Positions 1 through 5,783 of a stretch of DNA of 7,622 nt are shown here, piece after piece. The notes under the pieces were generated by a model. That model did no database searches. It saw nothing but the letters and a program-made list of their open reading frames with translations, and had not been told where the DNA came from. Source of the DNA: an uncultured Chloroflexota bacterium (lineage in GTDB: Bacteria > Chloroflexota > Anaerolineae > B4-G1 > DUEL01); assembly GCA_937138275.1 (NCBI GenBank), contig CAKZOY010000583.1, positions 1-7,622 on the forward strand. Reading direction: 5' to 3'. How positions within the stretch are numbered: position 1 is the first letter of the stretch; each line of letters begins with the position of its first letter. The translations under genes were made by a program, and so were the position numbers.

Positions 1-21
1 GGGCGGACGATCCGTCCGCCC
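1..21. repeat. Perfect 9-bp hairpin at window edge
   Basis: Bases 1-9 (GGGCGGACG) are exactly complementary to 13-21 (CGTCCGCCC), with a 3-base loop (ATC). No T-run follows; the next bases are TCAACGGGG. It may be the 3' hairpin of an upstream transcript or part of a dispersed intergenic repeat. The window edge hides its left context, so its role cannot be settled. Confidence 0.6.
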
Positions 22-26
22 TCAAC

Positions 27-51
27 GGGGAGGGGGGCAGGGGGGTGGGGG
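27..51 (+). other. Four-run G-tract, G-quadruplex candidate
   Basis: Four guanine runs of 4, 6, 6 and 5 bases (27-30, 32-37, 40-45, 47-51) are separated by linkers of 1, 2 and 1 base. This satisfies the usual G-quadruplex pattern with very short loops. It lies about 65 bases upstream of the kdgK start, on the coding strand, so it could form in the DNA or in a leader RNA. It may also belong to a G-rich dispersed repeat. Folding and function are inferred. Confidence 0.5.
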
Positions 52-82
52 CCCAATCTCTTTCGGCTCACCAGGGGACCTC

Positions 83-108
83 TTTCGGCCGGAAGCTGAA
101 ATTTTTTT
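83..108 (+). terminator. Terminator-like hairpin plus T7 before kdgK
   Basis: TTTCGGC (83-89) can pair with GCTGAAA (95-101): seven pairs, one of them G-U, around a 5-base loop (90-94). Seven T follow at once (102-108). This has the shape of a small intrinsic terminator. The kdgK Shine-Dalgarno GGAGG begins at 109, directly after the T-run. The stem is short and A-U rich at its base, so termination would be partial at best. A second copy of the 5' arm (TTTCGGC, 61-67, within the direct repeat CTCTTTCGGC at 58-67 and 80-89) could compete for the same 3' arm. It could be an attenuator, the terminator of an upstream gene, or chance. Confidence 0.35.
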
Positions 109-117
109 GGAGGCCCG

Positions 118-1140
118 ATGCCCGATAAAGTGGTCACCTTCGGCGAAGTGATGATGCGGCTCTCGCCGCCGGGGTTCCTGCGCCTGACCCAGGCCCGCAC
201 CCTGGACCTGACCTTCGGCGGGAGCGAGGCCAACGTCGCCGTCGCGCTGGCCCAGTGGGGCGTGCCGGTAGAGCACGTCACCCGGCTGCCCGATAACGAC
301 CTGGGCCAGGCCTGCGCCCAGTTCCTGCGCCAGTTCGGCGTGGGCCTGGAACACGTCGTCTGGGGCGGCGACCGGTTGGGCCTCTACTTCCTGGAAGTCG
401 GCGCGGCGCAGCGGGGCGGCAAAGTCATCTACGACCGGCAGCATTCATCCTTCGCCACCCTCGCCCGGGGGATGGTAGACTGGCCCGCCGTCTTCGCCGA
501 CGCCCGCTGGTTCCACTGGAGCGGGATCACCCCGGCCCTCTCGGCCAACGCCGCCGACGTCTGCCAGGAGGCACTGCAAGTAGCCCGCGCCTCGGGGCTC
601 ACCATCTCCTGCGACCTCAACTACCGGGCGACGCTCTGGAAATGGGGACGGTCGGCCGGGGAGGTGATGCCGGAACTGGTGGGGTACTGCGACGTCCTCT
701 TCGGCAATGAGGAAAATGTAGAACAAATGTTCGGTCTCCGGGAGCCCGAGAACGAAGATGCCGCGGACCGTTGCCACAGGGTCTGCAAGGCCCTTGCCGA
801 ACGTTTCCCGAAACTGCGGACGATTGCCTTCACCCTGCGCGGCGCCCTTTCCGCCACCCACAACACCTGGTCGGGGGTGCTCTGGGACGGGGGGGATTTC
901 TACGTCGCCCCGGTCTACGACATCCCTTTCATCGTGGACCGCGTCGGCACGGGCGACGCGTTTGTGGCTGGGGTCATCTACGGCCTGCTCACCGACCGAA
1001 CGGACCTTCAGCGGGCGCTGGAATTCGCTGTCGCGGCGGCATGCCTGAAGCACACCATCTTCGGCGACGTGAACCAGGTCACCGTCGCCGAGGTGGAGCG
1101 GCTGATGCGGGGAGAGCAGGCCGGGCACATCCTGCGCTGA
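118..1140 (+). CDS. kdgK: 2-keto-3-deoxygluconate kinase (PfkB family)
   Basis: Predicted cytoplasmic sugar kinase of 340 residues that phosphorylates 2-keto-3-deoxygluconate (KDG) with ATP to KDPG. PfkB hallmarks are visible: the N-terminal glycine pair and GGSEANVAVALAQWG (34-48) that holds the sugar, SGITPALS in the middle, a CDLNYRATLW segment typical of KDG kinases, and the C-terminal signature D274-RVGTGDAF with GTGD at 277-280. D280 is the expected catalytic base and the glycines form the anion hole. The start ATG is preceded by GGAGG (109-113) with a short 4-base spacer. The KDPG aldolase gene follows after 23 bases, which strongly supports KDG kinase over fructokinase or ribokinase. 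At 340 residues it is slightly longer than typical bacterial KDG kinases (about 310-320). The exact epimer preference (gluconate- or galactonate-derived) cannot be read from the sequence. Confidence 0.87.
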   Translation: MPDKVVTFGEVMMRLSPPGFLRLTQARTLDLTFGGSEANVAVALAQWGVPVEHVTRLPDNDLGQACAQFLRQFGVGLEHVVWGGDRLGLYFLEVGAAQRGGKVIYDRQHSSFATLARGMVDWPAVFADARWFHWSGITPALSANAADVCQEALQVARASGLTISCDLNYRATLWKWGRSAGEVMPELVGYCDVLFGNEENVEQMFGLREPENEDAADRCHRVCKALAERFPKLRTIAFTLRGALSATHNTWSGVLWDGGDFYVAPVYDIPFIVDRVGTGDAFVAGVIYGLLTDRTDLQRALEFAVAAACLKHTIFGDVNQVTVAEVERLMRGEQAGHILR

Positions 1141-1163
1141 TCGGGCGCGGGAAGGGAGCACAA

Positions 1164-1838
1164 ATGGCCCGTTTTGACCGATTGCACGTCCTGACCACCA
1201 TCCTGGATACCGGACTGGTCCCCATTTTCTACCACCCCGACAGGGAAGTGGCCCGCCGGATTGTGCACGCCTGCTGGGACGGCGGCGCCCGCGCGGTGGA
1301 GTTCACCAACCGCGGCGACTTCGCCCCCGACGTCTTCCGGGAACTGGCCCAGTGGGCCGCCCGGGAACTGCCCGGGGTCATCCTGGGGGCAGGCACGGTG
1401 GTGGACGCACCCACCGCGGCCCTCTACATCGCCTGCGGCGCCAACTTCATCGTCGGCCCGACGCTCAACGAAGAGGTCGCCCGTCTCTGCAACCGCCGCA
1501 AGGTGGCCTACATCCCCGGATGCAGCACCCCTACCGAAATCTCGGCGGCGGAGGAACTGGGCGCGGAGATTGTCAAGGTATTCCCCGCCAGCGTGGGCGG
1601 GCCCGACTTCATCCGGGCGGTACTGGGGCCGTGCCCGTGGTCAAAATTGATGCCCACCGGCATCCAGGCCACCCAGGAGAGTATCACCGCATGGGTCCAG
1701 GCTGGCGCGGCGGGCGTTGGGGTCGGTTCCGACCTCATCCGCCGGGAGTGGGTGGAGGCGGGGGACTGGGACGCCATCACCCAACGGGTGCGCCAGGTGC
1801 TGGAGTGGATTCGCCGGGCGTGGGAACCCCGTCGGTAG
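1164..1838 (+). CDS. eda: KDPG/KHG aldolase
   Basis: Class I pyruvate aldolase of 224 residues, predicted to split KDPG into pyruvate and glyceraldehyde-3-phosphate, the last Entner-Doudoroff step. The family pattern is clear: E46 in VEFTNRG (general acid/base), GAGTV (75-79), IPGCSTPTE (117-125), and the Schiff-base lysine K138 in IVKVFPAS. GVGSDL (186-191) carries the serine expected to bind phosphate. The usual PTGGV phosphate-site motif reads PTGIQ (164-168), as if the second glycine were deleted. The start is chosen at ATG 1164 with AAGGGAG (1152-1158) ahead of it. The frame stays open upstream to 771, but that part overlaps kdgK and looks non-coding. It is co-directional with kdgK, 23 bases downstream. 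The stop codon is embedded in the Shine-Dalgarno of the next gene, so translation of the two is probably linked. Confidence 0.87.
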   Translation: MARFDRLHVLTTILDTGLVPIFYHPDREVARRIVHACWDGGARAVEFTNRGDFAPDVFRELAQWAARELPGVILGAGTVVDAPTAALYIACGANFIVGPTLNEEVARLCNRRKVAYIPGCSTPTEISAAEELGAEIVKVFPASVGGPDFIRAVLGPCPWSKLMPTGIQATQESITAWVQAGAAGVGVGSDLIRREWVEAGDWDAITQRVRQVLEWIRRAWEPRR

Positions 1839-1842
1839 GAGG
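1837..1842 (+). promoter_or_regulatory. Shine-Dalgarno AGGAGG overlapping eda stop
   Basis: AGGAGG begins inside the TAG stop of eda (1836-1838) and ends 6 bases before ATG 1849. It fixes the start of the MBL-fold gene at 1849 rather than at the upstream in-frame ATG 1717. The latter lies within eda and has no comparable site. Confidence 0.8.
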
Positions 1843-1848
1843 ATAGCG

Positions 1849-2613
1849 ATGCGCATCACGATGGTTGGGCACATGACGGTGCGGATAGAACTGGACGGTC
1901 GGGTCTTCCTGACCGACCCGTGGTTCGGGCCGCGCGGCTATCTGGAGCGTCTTCTGGCGCCCCGCGCGGTGCCCCCGGCGCTGACCCCCGACGACCTCGG
2001 CCCGGTGGATGCCCTGCTGGTCTCCCATGACCACCTGGACCATCTGGACGAGGTCTCGCTGGACTTCGCCCGCCGCACGGGGTGCGCGGTGGTCGGTTCC
2101 GAGAAGGCCGCCCGGCGGGCCCGGCGGGCCGGAGTACGGGAGGTCGTCGCCCTGAAGCGGGGGGAATCCATCGCGCTGGGGCCGGTGACCGTCCACGCCG
2201 TCTGCGCCGGGCATCCCCTGGCTGCCGACGCCGTGGGGCTTGTCCTGACCGGTAGCCAGACCCTCTACTTCAGCGGCGATACCCGTCGGATGCCCGCCCT
2301 GGTAGAGGATTTGCGGCGATTCCCTCTGGACGTGGCGCTGGTCCAGGCCGCCTGTGCCCACTACCCGCGGATGGGGGACGACGGGATGTCGCTGCCGGAC
2401 GTGGCGGCGCTGGCCCGGGAAGTCCGTCCCCGCTGGACGGTGCCGATTCACCTGCACTGCGCGGGGAAGTGGCTGGACCGCGCCGCGGGCCTGCGCGTCA
2501 CAATGGACAACGCCGCCCAGGTAGCGACCGCCCTCTCGGAATGGGCCGCCTCGCTCCAGACCGAGGGACTGGGGATGAAAATCCTGAACCCTGGAGAGGT
2601 CTGGGAATTGTGA
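1849..2613 (+). CDS. MBL-fold metal-dependent hydrolase (UlaG/UPF0173-like)
   Basis: A 254-residue metallo-beta-lactamase-superfamily protein with no signal peptide, so probably cytoplasmic. It opens with MRITMVGHMTVRIELDG and LTDPWFGP, the strand/turn pattern of the UlaG-like branch (COG2220). The metal motif HxHxDH is intact: H60, H62, D64 and H65 in SHDHLDH. Further candidate ligands are H122 (AGHP), D144 (FSGDT) and H201/H203 (PIHLH). Family members include L-ascorbate-6-phosphate lactonase (UlaG) and many uncharacterised hydrolases. This protein is shorter than UlaG (about 350 residues) and nearer UPF0173 (about 230). Located 10 bases after eda with a strong Shine-Dalgarno, it may hydrolyse a sugar lactone that feeds the pathway. 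That is inference; the family assignment is solid, the substrate unknown. Confidence 0.85.
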   Translation: MRITMVGHMTVRIELDGRVFLTDPWFGPRGYLERLLAPRAVPPALTPDDLGPVDALLVSHDHLDHLDEVSLDFARRTGCAVVGSEKAARRARRAGVREVVALKRGESIALGPVTVHAVCAGHPLAADAVGLVLTGSQTLYFSGDTRRMPALVEDLRRFPLDVALVQAACAHYPRMGDDGMSLPDVAALAREVRPRWTVPIHLHCAGKWLDRAAGLRVTMDNAAQVATALSEWAASLQTEGLGMKILNPGEVWEL

Positions 2614-2616
2614 GGA

Positions 2617-2672
2617 CGGAATACGGAATACGCGATACGTAAAACGTAAAACGTAAGGCGTAAAACGCAATT
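2617..2672. repeat. Eight-unit tandem tract, 7-bp period
   Basis: The gap between the MBL gene and the RraA-family gene is almost entirely a 7-bp-period array of eight units. Two are CGGAATA, one is CGCGATA, three are CGTAAAA, one is CGTAAGG, and the last is a decayed CGCAATT. Each unit begins with CG. The tract is much richer in A and T than its surroundings and ends 3 bases before the Shine-Dalgarno at 2676. The two unit types (GGAATA and GTAAAA) suggest two fused repeat families. I associate such tracts with Chloroflexota intergenic DNA, from memory only. In the transcript it would be an A-rich, weakly structured leader. Confidence 0.85.
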
Positions 2673-2675
2673 TTG

Positions 2676-2684
2676 AAAGGAGGT
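2676..2684 (+). promoter_or_regulatory. Near-perfect Shine-Dalgarno AAAGGAGGT
   Basis: AAAGGAGGT is a nine-base match to the anti-Shine-Dalgarno end of bacterial 16S rRNA. The AGGAGG core is 5 bases before ATG 2689. It is the strongest ribosome binding site in the window and confirms the start of the RraA-family gene. Confidence 0.85.
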
Positions 2685-2688
2685 ACCG

Positions 2689-3357
2689 ATGAGCCAGGAA
2701 CCAATCTCGCTGGACGAAATGATTGCCCGCTACAAGCAGGTGCGCACCCCCGCCGTCGCCGACATTCTGGACCAGAAGGGGCTCTTCCACCAGATTCTCC
2801 CGCCCCAGATTCAGGCCATCGCGCCAGGGATGCGGGTCGCCGGGCCGGCGCTGACGATCAAAGGGACGCCGACCGTTATCCACAAGGACGAGTACCTTCA
2901 GGTGGCGGTAGAGGCCTACGCTACCCTTCAGCCCGGGCAGGTAGTCGTCTACGACACGTCTCAAGACCCCGGCACCGCCCACTGGGGGGAGATGATCAGC
3001 ACGACCACCAAGGCCAAGGGCTGCGGGGGGGCCGTCATTGACGGCGGCGTGCGGGACGTGGAAGCCATCATAGAACTGGACTTCCCCGTCTTCGCCCGCT
3101 ACAAGACCCCCGCCGACATCCGCGGCCGTTGGCGGTACGTGGAGATCAACATCCCCATCCGCATCGGCGACGTCCAGATTCACCCCGGCGACTGGGTGAT
3201 TGGGGACACCAACGGCGGGGTCGTCGTCCCCCAGAGCCTGGCTGTGGAGGTGCTCCTGGCCGCGGAGAAGGTCATGGAGACCGAACGGAAAATCTGGGAG
3301 GAACTGCGCGCGGGCGAGCATCCCCTCAACGTCTTCCTGAAGTACGGCCGTTTCTGA
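2689..3357 (+). CDS. RraA / HMG-aldolase family protein
   Basis: A 222-residue protein of the RraA-like fold. The family contains the RNase E regulator RraA and class II pyruvate aldolases such as 4-hydroxy-4-methyl-2-oxoglutarate aldolase, which often also decarboxylate oxaloacetate. Family features visible are the N-terminal TPAVADILD (20-28), the GxRVAGPALT segment (47-56), HWGEM (98-102), and the active-site loop AVIDGGVRD (115-123) with R122 and D123. In known aldolases those two residues bind substrate and the Mg-water network. The C-terminal PGDW (166-169), D173 and GVVVP (177-181) also fit. The dehydratase gene follows after only 12 bases, which points to a metabolic role: aldol cleavage or decarboxylation of a keto acid made by the dehydratase. 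A role as an RNase E inhibitor is less likely in this context. The substrate is unknown. Confidence 0.85.
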   Translation: MSQEPISLDEMIARYKQVRTPAVADILDQKGLFHQILPPQIQAIAPGMRVAGPALTIKGTPTVIHKDEYLQVAVEAYATLQPGQVVVYDTSQDPGTAHWGEMISTTTKAKGCGGAVIDGGVRDVEAIIELDFPVFARYKTPADIRGRWRYVEINIPIRIGDVQIHPGDWVIGDTNGGVVVPQSLAVEVLLAAEKVMETERKIWEELRAGEHPLNVFLKYGRF

Positions 3358-3369
3358 CGGGGGTGGGCG

Positions 3370-4578
3370 ATGAAAATTGCCGACCTGATCGTCACGCCGG
3401 TCGCCATCCCCCTTCAGACGCCCCTGCTGCATGCCTGGGGCGTCCACCCGGGCTTCGGTCGGGTCATCATCCAGGTGGTCACCGATGAGGGGCTGGTCGG
3501 GCTGGGGGAGACCACGCTGACCCCCAGCGGGCGGCAGATAGAGGAGGTCCTGCGCGCCTGCAAGGTGCTCATCGTCGGCGAAGACCCCTTCCACCTGGAA
3601 CGGCTGCGCTGGAAGGTCTCCAACCCCTTCTACGTGCGCATGTTCGGCCCCAACCTGATCAACGCCTACGCGGCCATTGAGTTCGCCTGTCTGGATATCC
3701 AGGGACAGGCGATCGGGCGGCCGGTCTGCGACCTGCTGGGCGGGAAGATGCGCGACCGGGTGCCGGTCTCCGCCTACGTCTTCTACGAAAGCCCCGGCGG
3801 CGCGCTGGAGATGCCCCCCTGGGAGGAGGCGAACGCCCGCATCATAGAAAAGTGCGCCGAACTGGTGGAGGGGCGCGGCTGTCGGGCCATCAAATTCAAG
3901 GGGGGAGTCTATCCGCCCGACGTGGAGGCCCGTACCGTGGAGCACATGCGCCAGCGCTTCCCGGACGTCCCCGTCCGCCTGGACCCCAACAGTTCCTGGG
4001 CGCTGACGACGGCGGTGCGCATCGCCCGCCGCCTGGCCGACTGCAACCTGGAGTATCTGGAAGACCCGGTGTGGGGCCTGGAGGGGATGGCGAAACTGAA
4101 GCGGATGGCCCCCTGGATGCCGCTGGCTTCCAATATGGCCTGTTTCGGCTATGAGGACATCGGCCCGGCGGTGCGGATGGACGCCGTGGACGTCGTCCTG
4201 GCCGACCCCCACTGGTACGGCGGCCTGCGGGCGACGAAGGAACTGGCCCGGCTCTGCGAAACCTTCGGGCTGGATATGGGGATGCATTCCGGCACCGAGT
4301 TTGGCGTCTCCCTGGCGGCGGTGCTGCACCTGGCCGCGGCGCTCCCCAGCATCCACCACGCACCCGACGTCCATTACCACTATCTGGGGGACGATGTGAT
4401 TGAGGGGGGCCCGCTCCCGTACGAAGACGGCGCCATTCGGGTGCCCGAGGGGCCGGGCCTGGGCGTCCGGCTGGACCCCCAGAAACTGGCCCAGTACAAC
4501 CAGGTCTACGAATGGTACGTCACCACGCTGGCGACCCAGCCGCGCCAGGAGCCCATCTACACCAAAGCGCGGTGGTAG
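3370..4578 (+). CDS. Enolase-superfamily sugar-acid dehydratase, glucarate-dehydratase-like
   Basis: A 402-residue member of the mandelate racemase/muconate lactonizing enzyme group, expected to dehydrate a sugar acid to a 2-keto-3-deoxy acid with Mg. The capping domain runs to about residue 130. The barrel carries K175-x-K177 (IKFKGG), metal ligands D205 (LDPNSSW), E231 (YLEDP) and N255 (ASNMA), and the D279/H306 catalytic pair (LADPHWYGG and GMHSGTEFG). Asparagine as third metal ligand, DPNxxW, ADPH and HS near the end are features I recall from D-glucarate dehydratase (GlucD). This protein is about 40 residues shorter than E. coli GlucD, so it is probably a related subgroup; gluconate, galactonate, glucarate or another acid are all possible. 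It is 12 bases after the RraA-family gene with a weak purine-rich site (GGGGGTGGG), suggesting coupled translation. Superfamily assignment is firm; the substrate is not. Confidence 0.85.
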   Translation: MKIADLIVTPVAIPLQTPLLHAWGVHPGFGRVIIQVVTDEGLVGLGETTLTPSGRQIEEVLRACKVLIVGEDPFHLERLRWKVSNPFYVRMFGPNLINAYAAIEFACLDIQGQAIGRPVCDLLGGKMRDRVPVSAYVFYESPGGALEMPPWEEANARIIEKCAELVEGRGCRAIKFKGGVYPPDVEARTVEHMRQRFPDVPVRLDPNSSWALTTAVRIARRLADCNLEYLEDPVWGLEGMAKLKRMAPWMPLASNMACFGYEDIGPAVRMDAVDVVLADPHWYGGLRATKELARLCETFGLDMGMHSGTEFGVSLAAVLHLAAALPSIHHAPDVHYHYLGDDVIEGGPLPYEDGAIRVPEGPGLGVRLDPQKLAQYNQVYEWYVTTLATQPRQEPIYTKARW

Positions 4579-4587
4579 AAGAGAGGC

Positions 4588-4617
4588 CACAGAAGCACAC
4601 GGAAGCACACAGAAGAT
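4588..4617. repeat. Three 10-bp tandem units (CACAGAAGCA-like)
   Basis: Three consecutive 10-bp units start at 4588, 4598 and 4608: CACAGAAGCA, a copy with one change (CACGGAAGCA), and a copy differing at its end (CACAGAAGAT). They lie 9 bases after the dehydratase stop. The block is an imperfect reverse complement of the 28-bp element that follows at 4620, so the two could fold on each other as a degenerate inverted repeat. Confidence 0.65.
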
Positions 4618-4619
4618 AA

Positions 4620-4647
4620 CTCTGCGCCCTCCGCGTCTCTGCGGTTT
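4620..4647. repeat. 28-bp direct repeat, copy 1
   Basis: Exact 28-base element beginning CTCTGCGCCCTCCGCG and ending TCTCTGCGGTTT, repeated identically at 4718-4745 (98-bp spacing). Both copies are followed within a few bases by CTGACT (4651 and 4751), so the homology extends past the exact match. It resembles a dispersed non-coding repeat I associate with Chloroflexota. There is no open frame or transposase, so it is not an insertion sequence by itself. Confidence 0.85.
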
Positions 4648-4678
4648 TTCCTGACTCACCACAAAGGGCAAAAAGGAC

Positions 4679-4716
4679 GGCACAAGGGGCACGAAGAATC
4701 TCGTCACCTCTGTGCC
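4679..4716. repeat. Stem-loop between the two 28-bp repeats
   Basis: Bases 4679-4694 (GGCACAAGGGGCACGA) face 4701-4716 (TCGTCACCTCTGTGCC). Twelve Watson-Crick pairs and one G-U form over 16 positions, with a 6-base loop (4695-4700). No T-run follows, so a classical terminator is unlikely. It sits directly before the second 28-bp repeat and is probably part of the same compound repeat. Confidence 0.6.
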
Positions 4717-4717
4717 T

Positions 4718-4745
4718 CTCTGCGCCCTCCGCGTCTCTGCGGTTT
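4718..4745. repeat. 28-bp direct repeat, copy 2
   Basis: Identical over 28 bases to 4620-4647. With the 10-bp units and the stem-loop it fills most of the 205-base gap between the dehydratase and SDR genes. I saw no convincing promoter in that gap. Confidence 0.85.
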
Positions 4746-4771
4746 ATTTTCTGACTGCTCACGATACCAGG

Positions 4772-4777
4772 GGAGGT
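4772..4777 (+). promoter_or_regulatory. Shine-Dalgarno GGAGGT fixing the SDR start
   Basis: GGAGGT lies 6 bases before ATG 4784. It selects this start over the in-frame ATG at 4712, whose extra codons would lie in the 28-bp repeat and which has no comparable site. Confidence 0.75.
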
Positions 4778-4783
4778 GGGAAT

Positions 4784-5740
4784 ATGAGCGGACATCTGGT
4801 CACCGGCGCGGCGGGATTCCTGGGGCGGTATCTGGTGCGCGCGTTGTGGGCCCGGGGCGAGCGGGTGCGGGCGCTGGACCTGCGCCGGCCCGACGACGCC
4901 GAAGCCGACGTGGAGTGGGTCATCGCCGATGTGCGGGACGCCGACGCCGTGCGGCGGGCCTGCGCGGGGATGGAGGTCGTCCACCACCTGGCCGCGCTGA
5001 TCCCCCAGCGCCGGGCCGACCGCGCCACTATGCAGGCCGTCAACGTGGAGGGGACCCGCCACGTGCTGGAGGGCGCGCGGGCAGCCAGGGCCCGGCGCGT
5101 CGTCTTCCTCTCCAGCGCGGAGGTCTACGGCGTCCCGAAGGTCGTCCCCTGCCCGGAGGACGCGCCCTTCGCCCCGCTGGGGGAGTACGCGCACAACAAA
5201 ATCGCCGCCGAGGCGCTCTGCATGGAGGCGGTGGCACAGGGGCTGGAAGTCGCCATCCTCCGCCCGCCGACGATTGTGGGGCCGGGCCTGGACGAGCCGT
5301 TCCTGGTGGGCCTGCTCCAGTCCATCCACGACGGTCAGCCGGTGATGCTCATCGGCAAGGGGCAGAACCGCTTCCAGTTCGTCCACGCCGACGACGTGGT
5401 GGACGCCTGCCTGCGGGCAGCCGAACACCCCGCCGCGGTGGGCCGGGCCTTCAACATCGGCGCCGCCGACGTGCCGCCCATCCGGGAGTTGGTGGAGCAG
5501 GTCGTCGCGCGGGTCGGGTCGGCCTCCACGGTGCGGCTGATCCCGGAGTGGCTGGCCCGGCTGGCAGTGGGCCTGCTGCGCCCCTTCGGGAAAGCGCCGC
5601 TGGAGCCGGAGCATCTGGAGATCGCCGTCGCCGACTACGTCTTTGACATCACCCGGGCGCAGCAGATGCTGGGCTGGGAGCCCCGCTGGAGCGTCGCCGA
5701 CGCGATGGTGGATACCTACCGGGCCCGCTGGCCCGGGTGA
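4784..5740 (+). CDS. NAD-dependent epimerase/dehydratase (extended SDR)
   Basis: A 318-residue extended short-chain dehydrogenase/reductase. The Rossmann dinucleotide motif TGAAGFLG (7-14) starts three residues after the initiator region. D32 at the end of the second strand (ALDL) points to NAD rather than NADP. ADVRD (48-52) and HHLAA (67-71) follow as usual. The catalytic set is complete: SSAEVYG (110-116) and Y135-x-x-x-K139 (YAHNK). The C-terminal ITRAQQMLGWEPRWSV is the usual ending of sugar-nucleotide epimerases and related sugar dehydrogenases. In this neighbourhood it may oxidise a free sugar or uronate to a lactone, or act on a nucleotide sugar; the sequence does not decide. It is flanked by a repeat-filled gap upstream and a hairpin-containing gap of 66 bases downstream, so it may be its own transcriptional unit or part of one long operon. 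Confidence 0.83.
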   Translation: MSGHLVTGAAGFLGRYLVRALWARGERVRALDLRRPDDAEADVEWVIADVRDADAVRRACAGMEVVHHLAALIPQRRADRATMQAVNVEGTRHVLEGARAARARRVVFLSSAEVYGVPKVVPCPEDAPFAPLGEYAHNKIAAEALCMEAVAQGLEVAILRPPTIVGPGLDEPFLVGLLQSIHDGQPVMLIGKGQNRFQFVHADDVVDACLRAAEHPAAVGRAFNIGAADVPPIRELVEQVVARVGSASTVRLIPEWLARLAVGLLRPFGKAPLEPEHLEIAVADYVFDITRAQQMLGWEPRWSVADAMVDTYRARWPG

Positions 5741-5750
5741 TTCGGGAAGA

Positions 5751-5783
5751 GGTTCTGGGCGACCGGAGGGGCCGCCCGGAACC
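5751..5783 (+). other. Strong hairpin between SDR and transporter genes
   Basis: GGTTCTGGGCG (5751-5761) pairs along its full length with CGCCCGGAACC (5773-5783): eleven pairs, one of them G-U, with an 11-base loop. No T-run follows; the next bases are CCATATCG. It begins 10 bases after the SDR stop and ends 13 bases before the transporter Shine-Dalgarno (AAGGAG, 5796-5801). It may stabilise or separate the two parts of a transcript, or act as a factor-dependent termination region. Confidence 0.5.

Noticed and set aside
1..21. Classical rho-independent terminator
   Set aside because: The hairpin is perfect but is followed by TCAACGGGG, with no T-run, and its upstream gene is outside the window.
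2617..2672. CRISPR-like array
   Set aside because: Units are 7 bp and contiguous with no spacers; the two 28-bp repeats at 4620 and 4718 are only two copies 98 bp apart with non-spacer-like structured sequence between them.
2498..2704. Minus-strand small frame with a hydrophobic Tyr/Arg/Phe-rich stretch
   Set aside because: The stretch is simply the translation of the 7-bp-period repeat read in reverse. Such peptides arise wherever this repeat occurs and are not evidence of a gene.
1777..4707. Very long minus-strand open frame (976 codons) opposite the MBL, RraA and dehydratase genes
   Set aside because: It lies antisense to three genes with clear family motifs, runs through two repeat-filled gaps, and has a Pro/Gly/Arg/His/Asp-rich composition typical of GC-rich shadow frames. 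No domain pattern is recognisable.
4579..4783. Insertion sequence or transposon remnant with coding capacity
   Set aside because: No transposase fragment, no target-site duplication I could identify, and no open frame of note in the 205 bases.
4579..4783. Sigma-70-type promoter for the SDR gene
   Set aside because: No pair of recognisable -35 and -10 boxes at proper spacing; the AT-richer stretches are accounted for by repeats.
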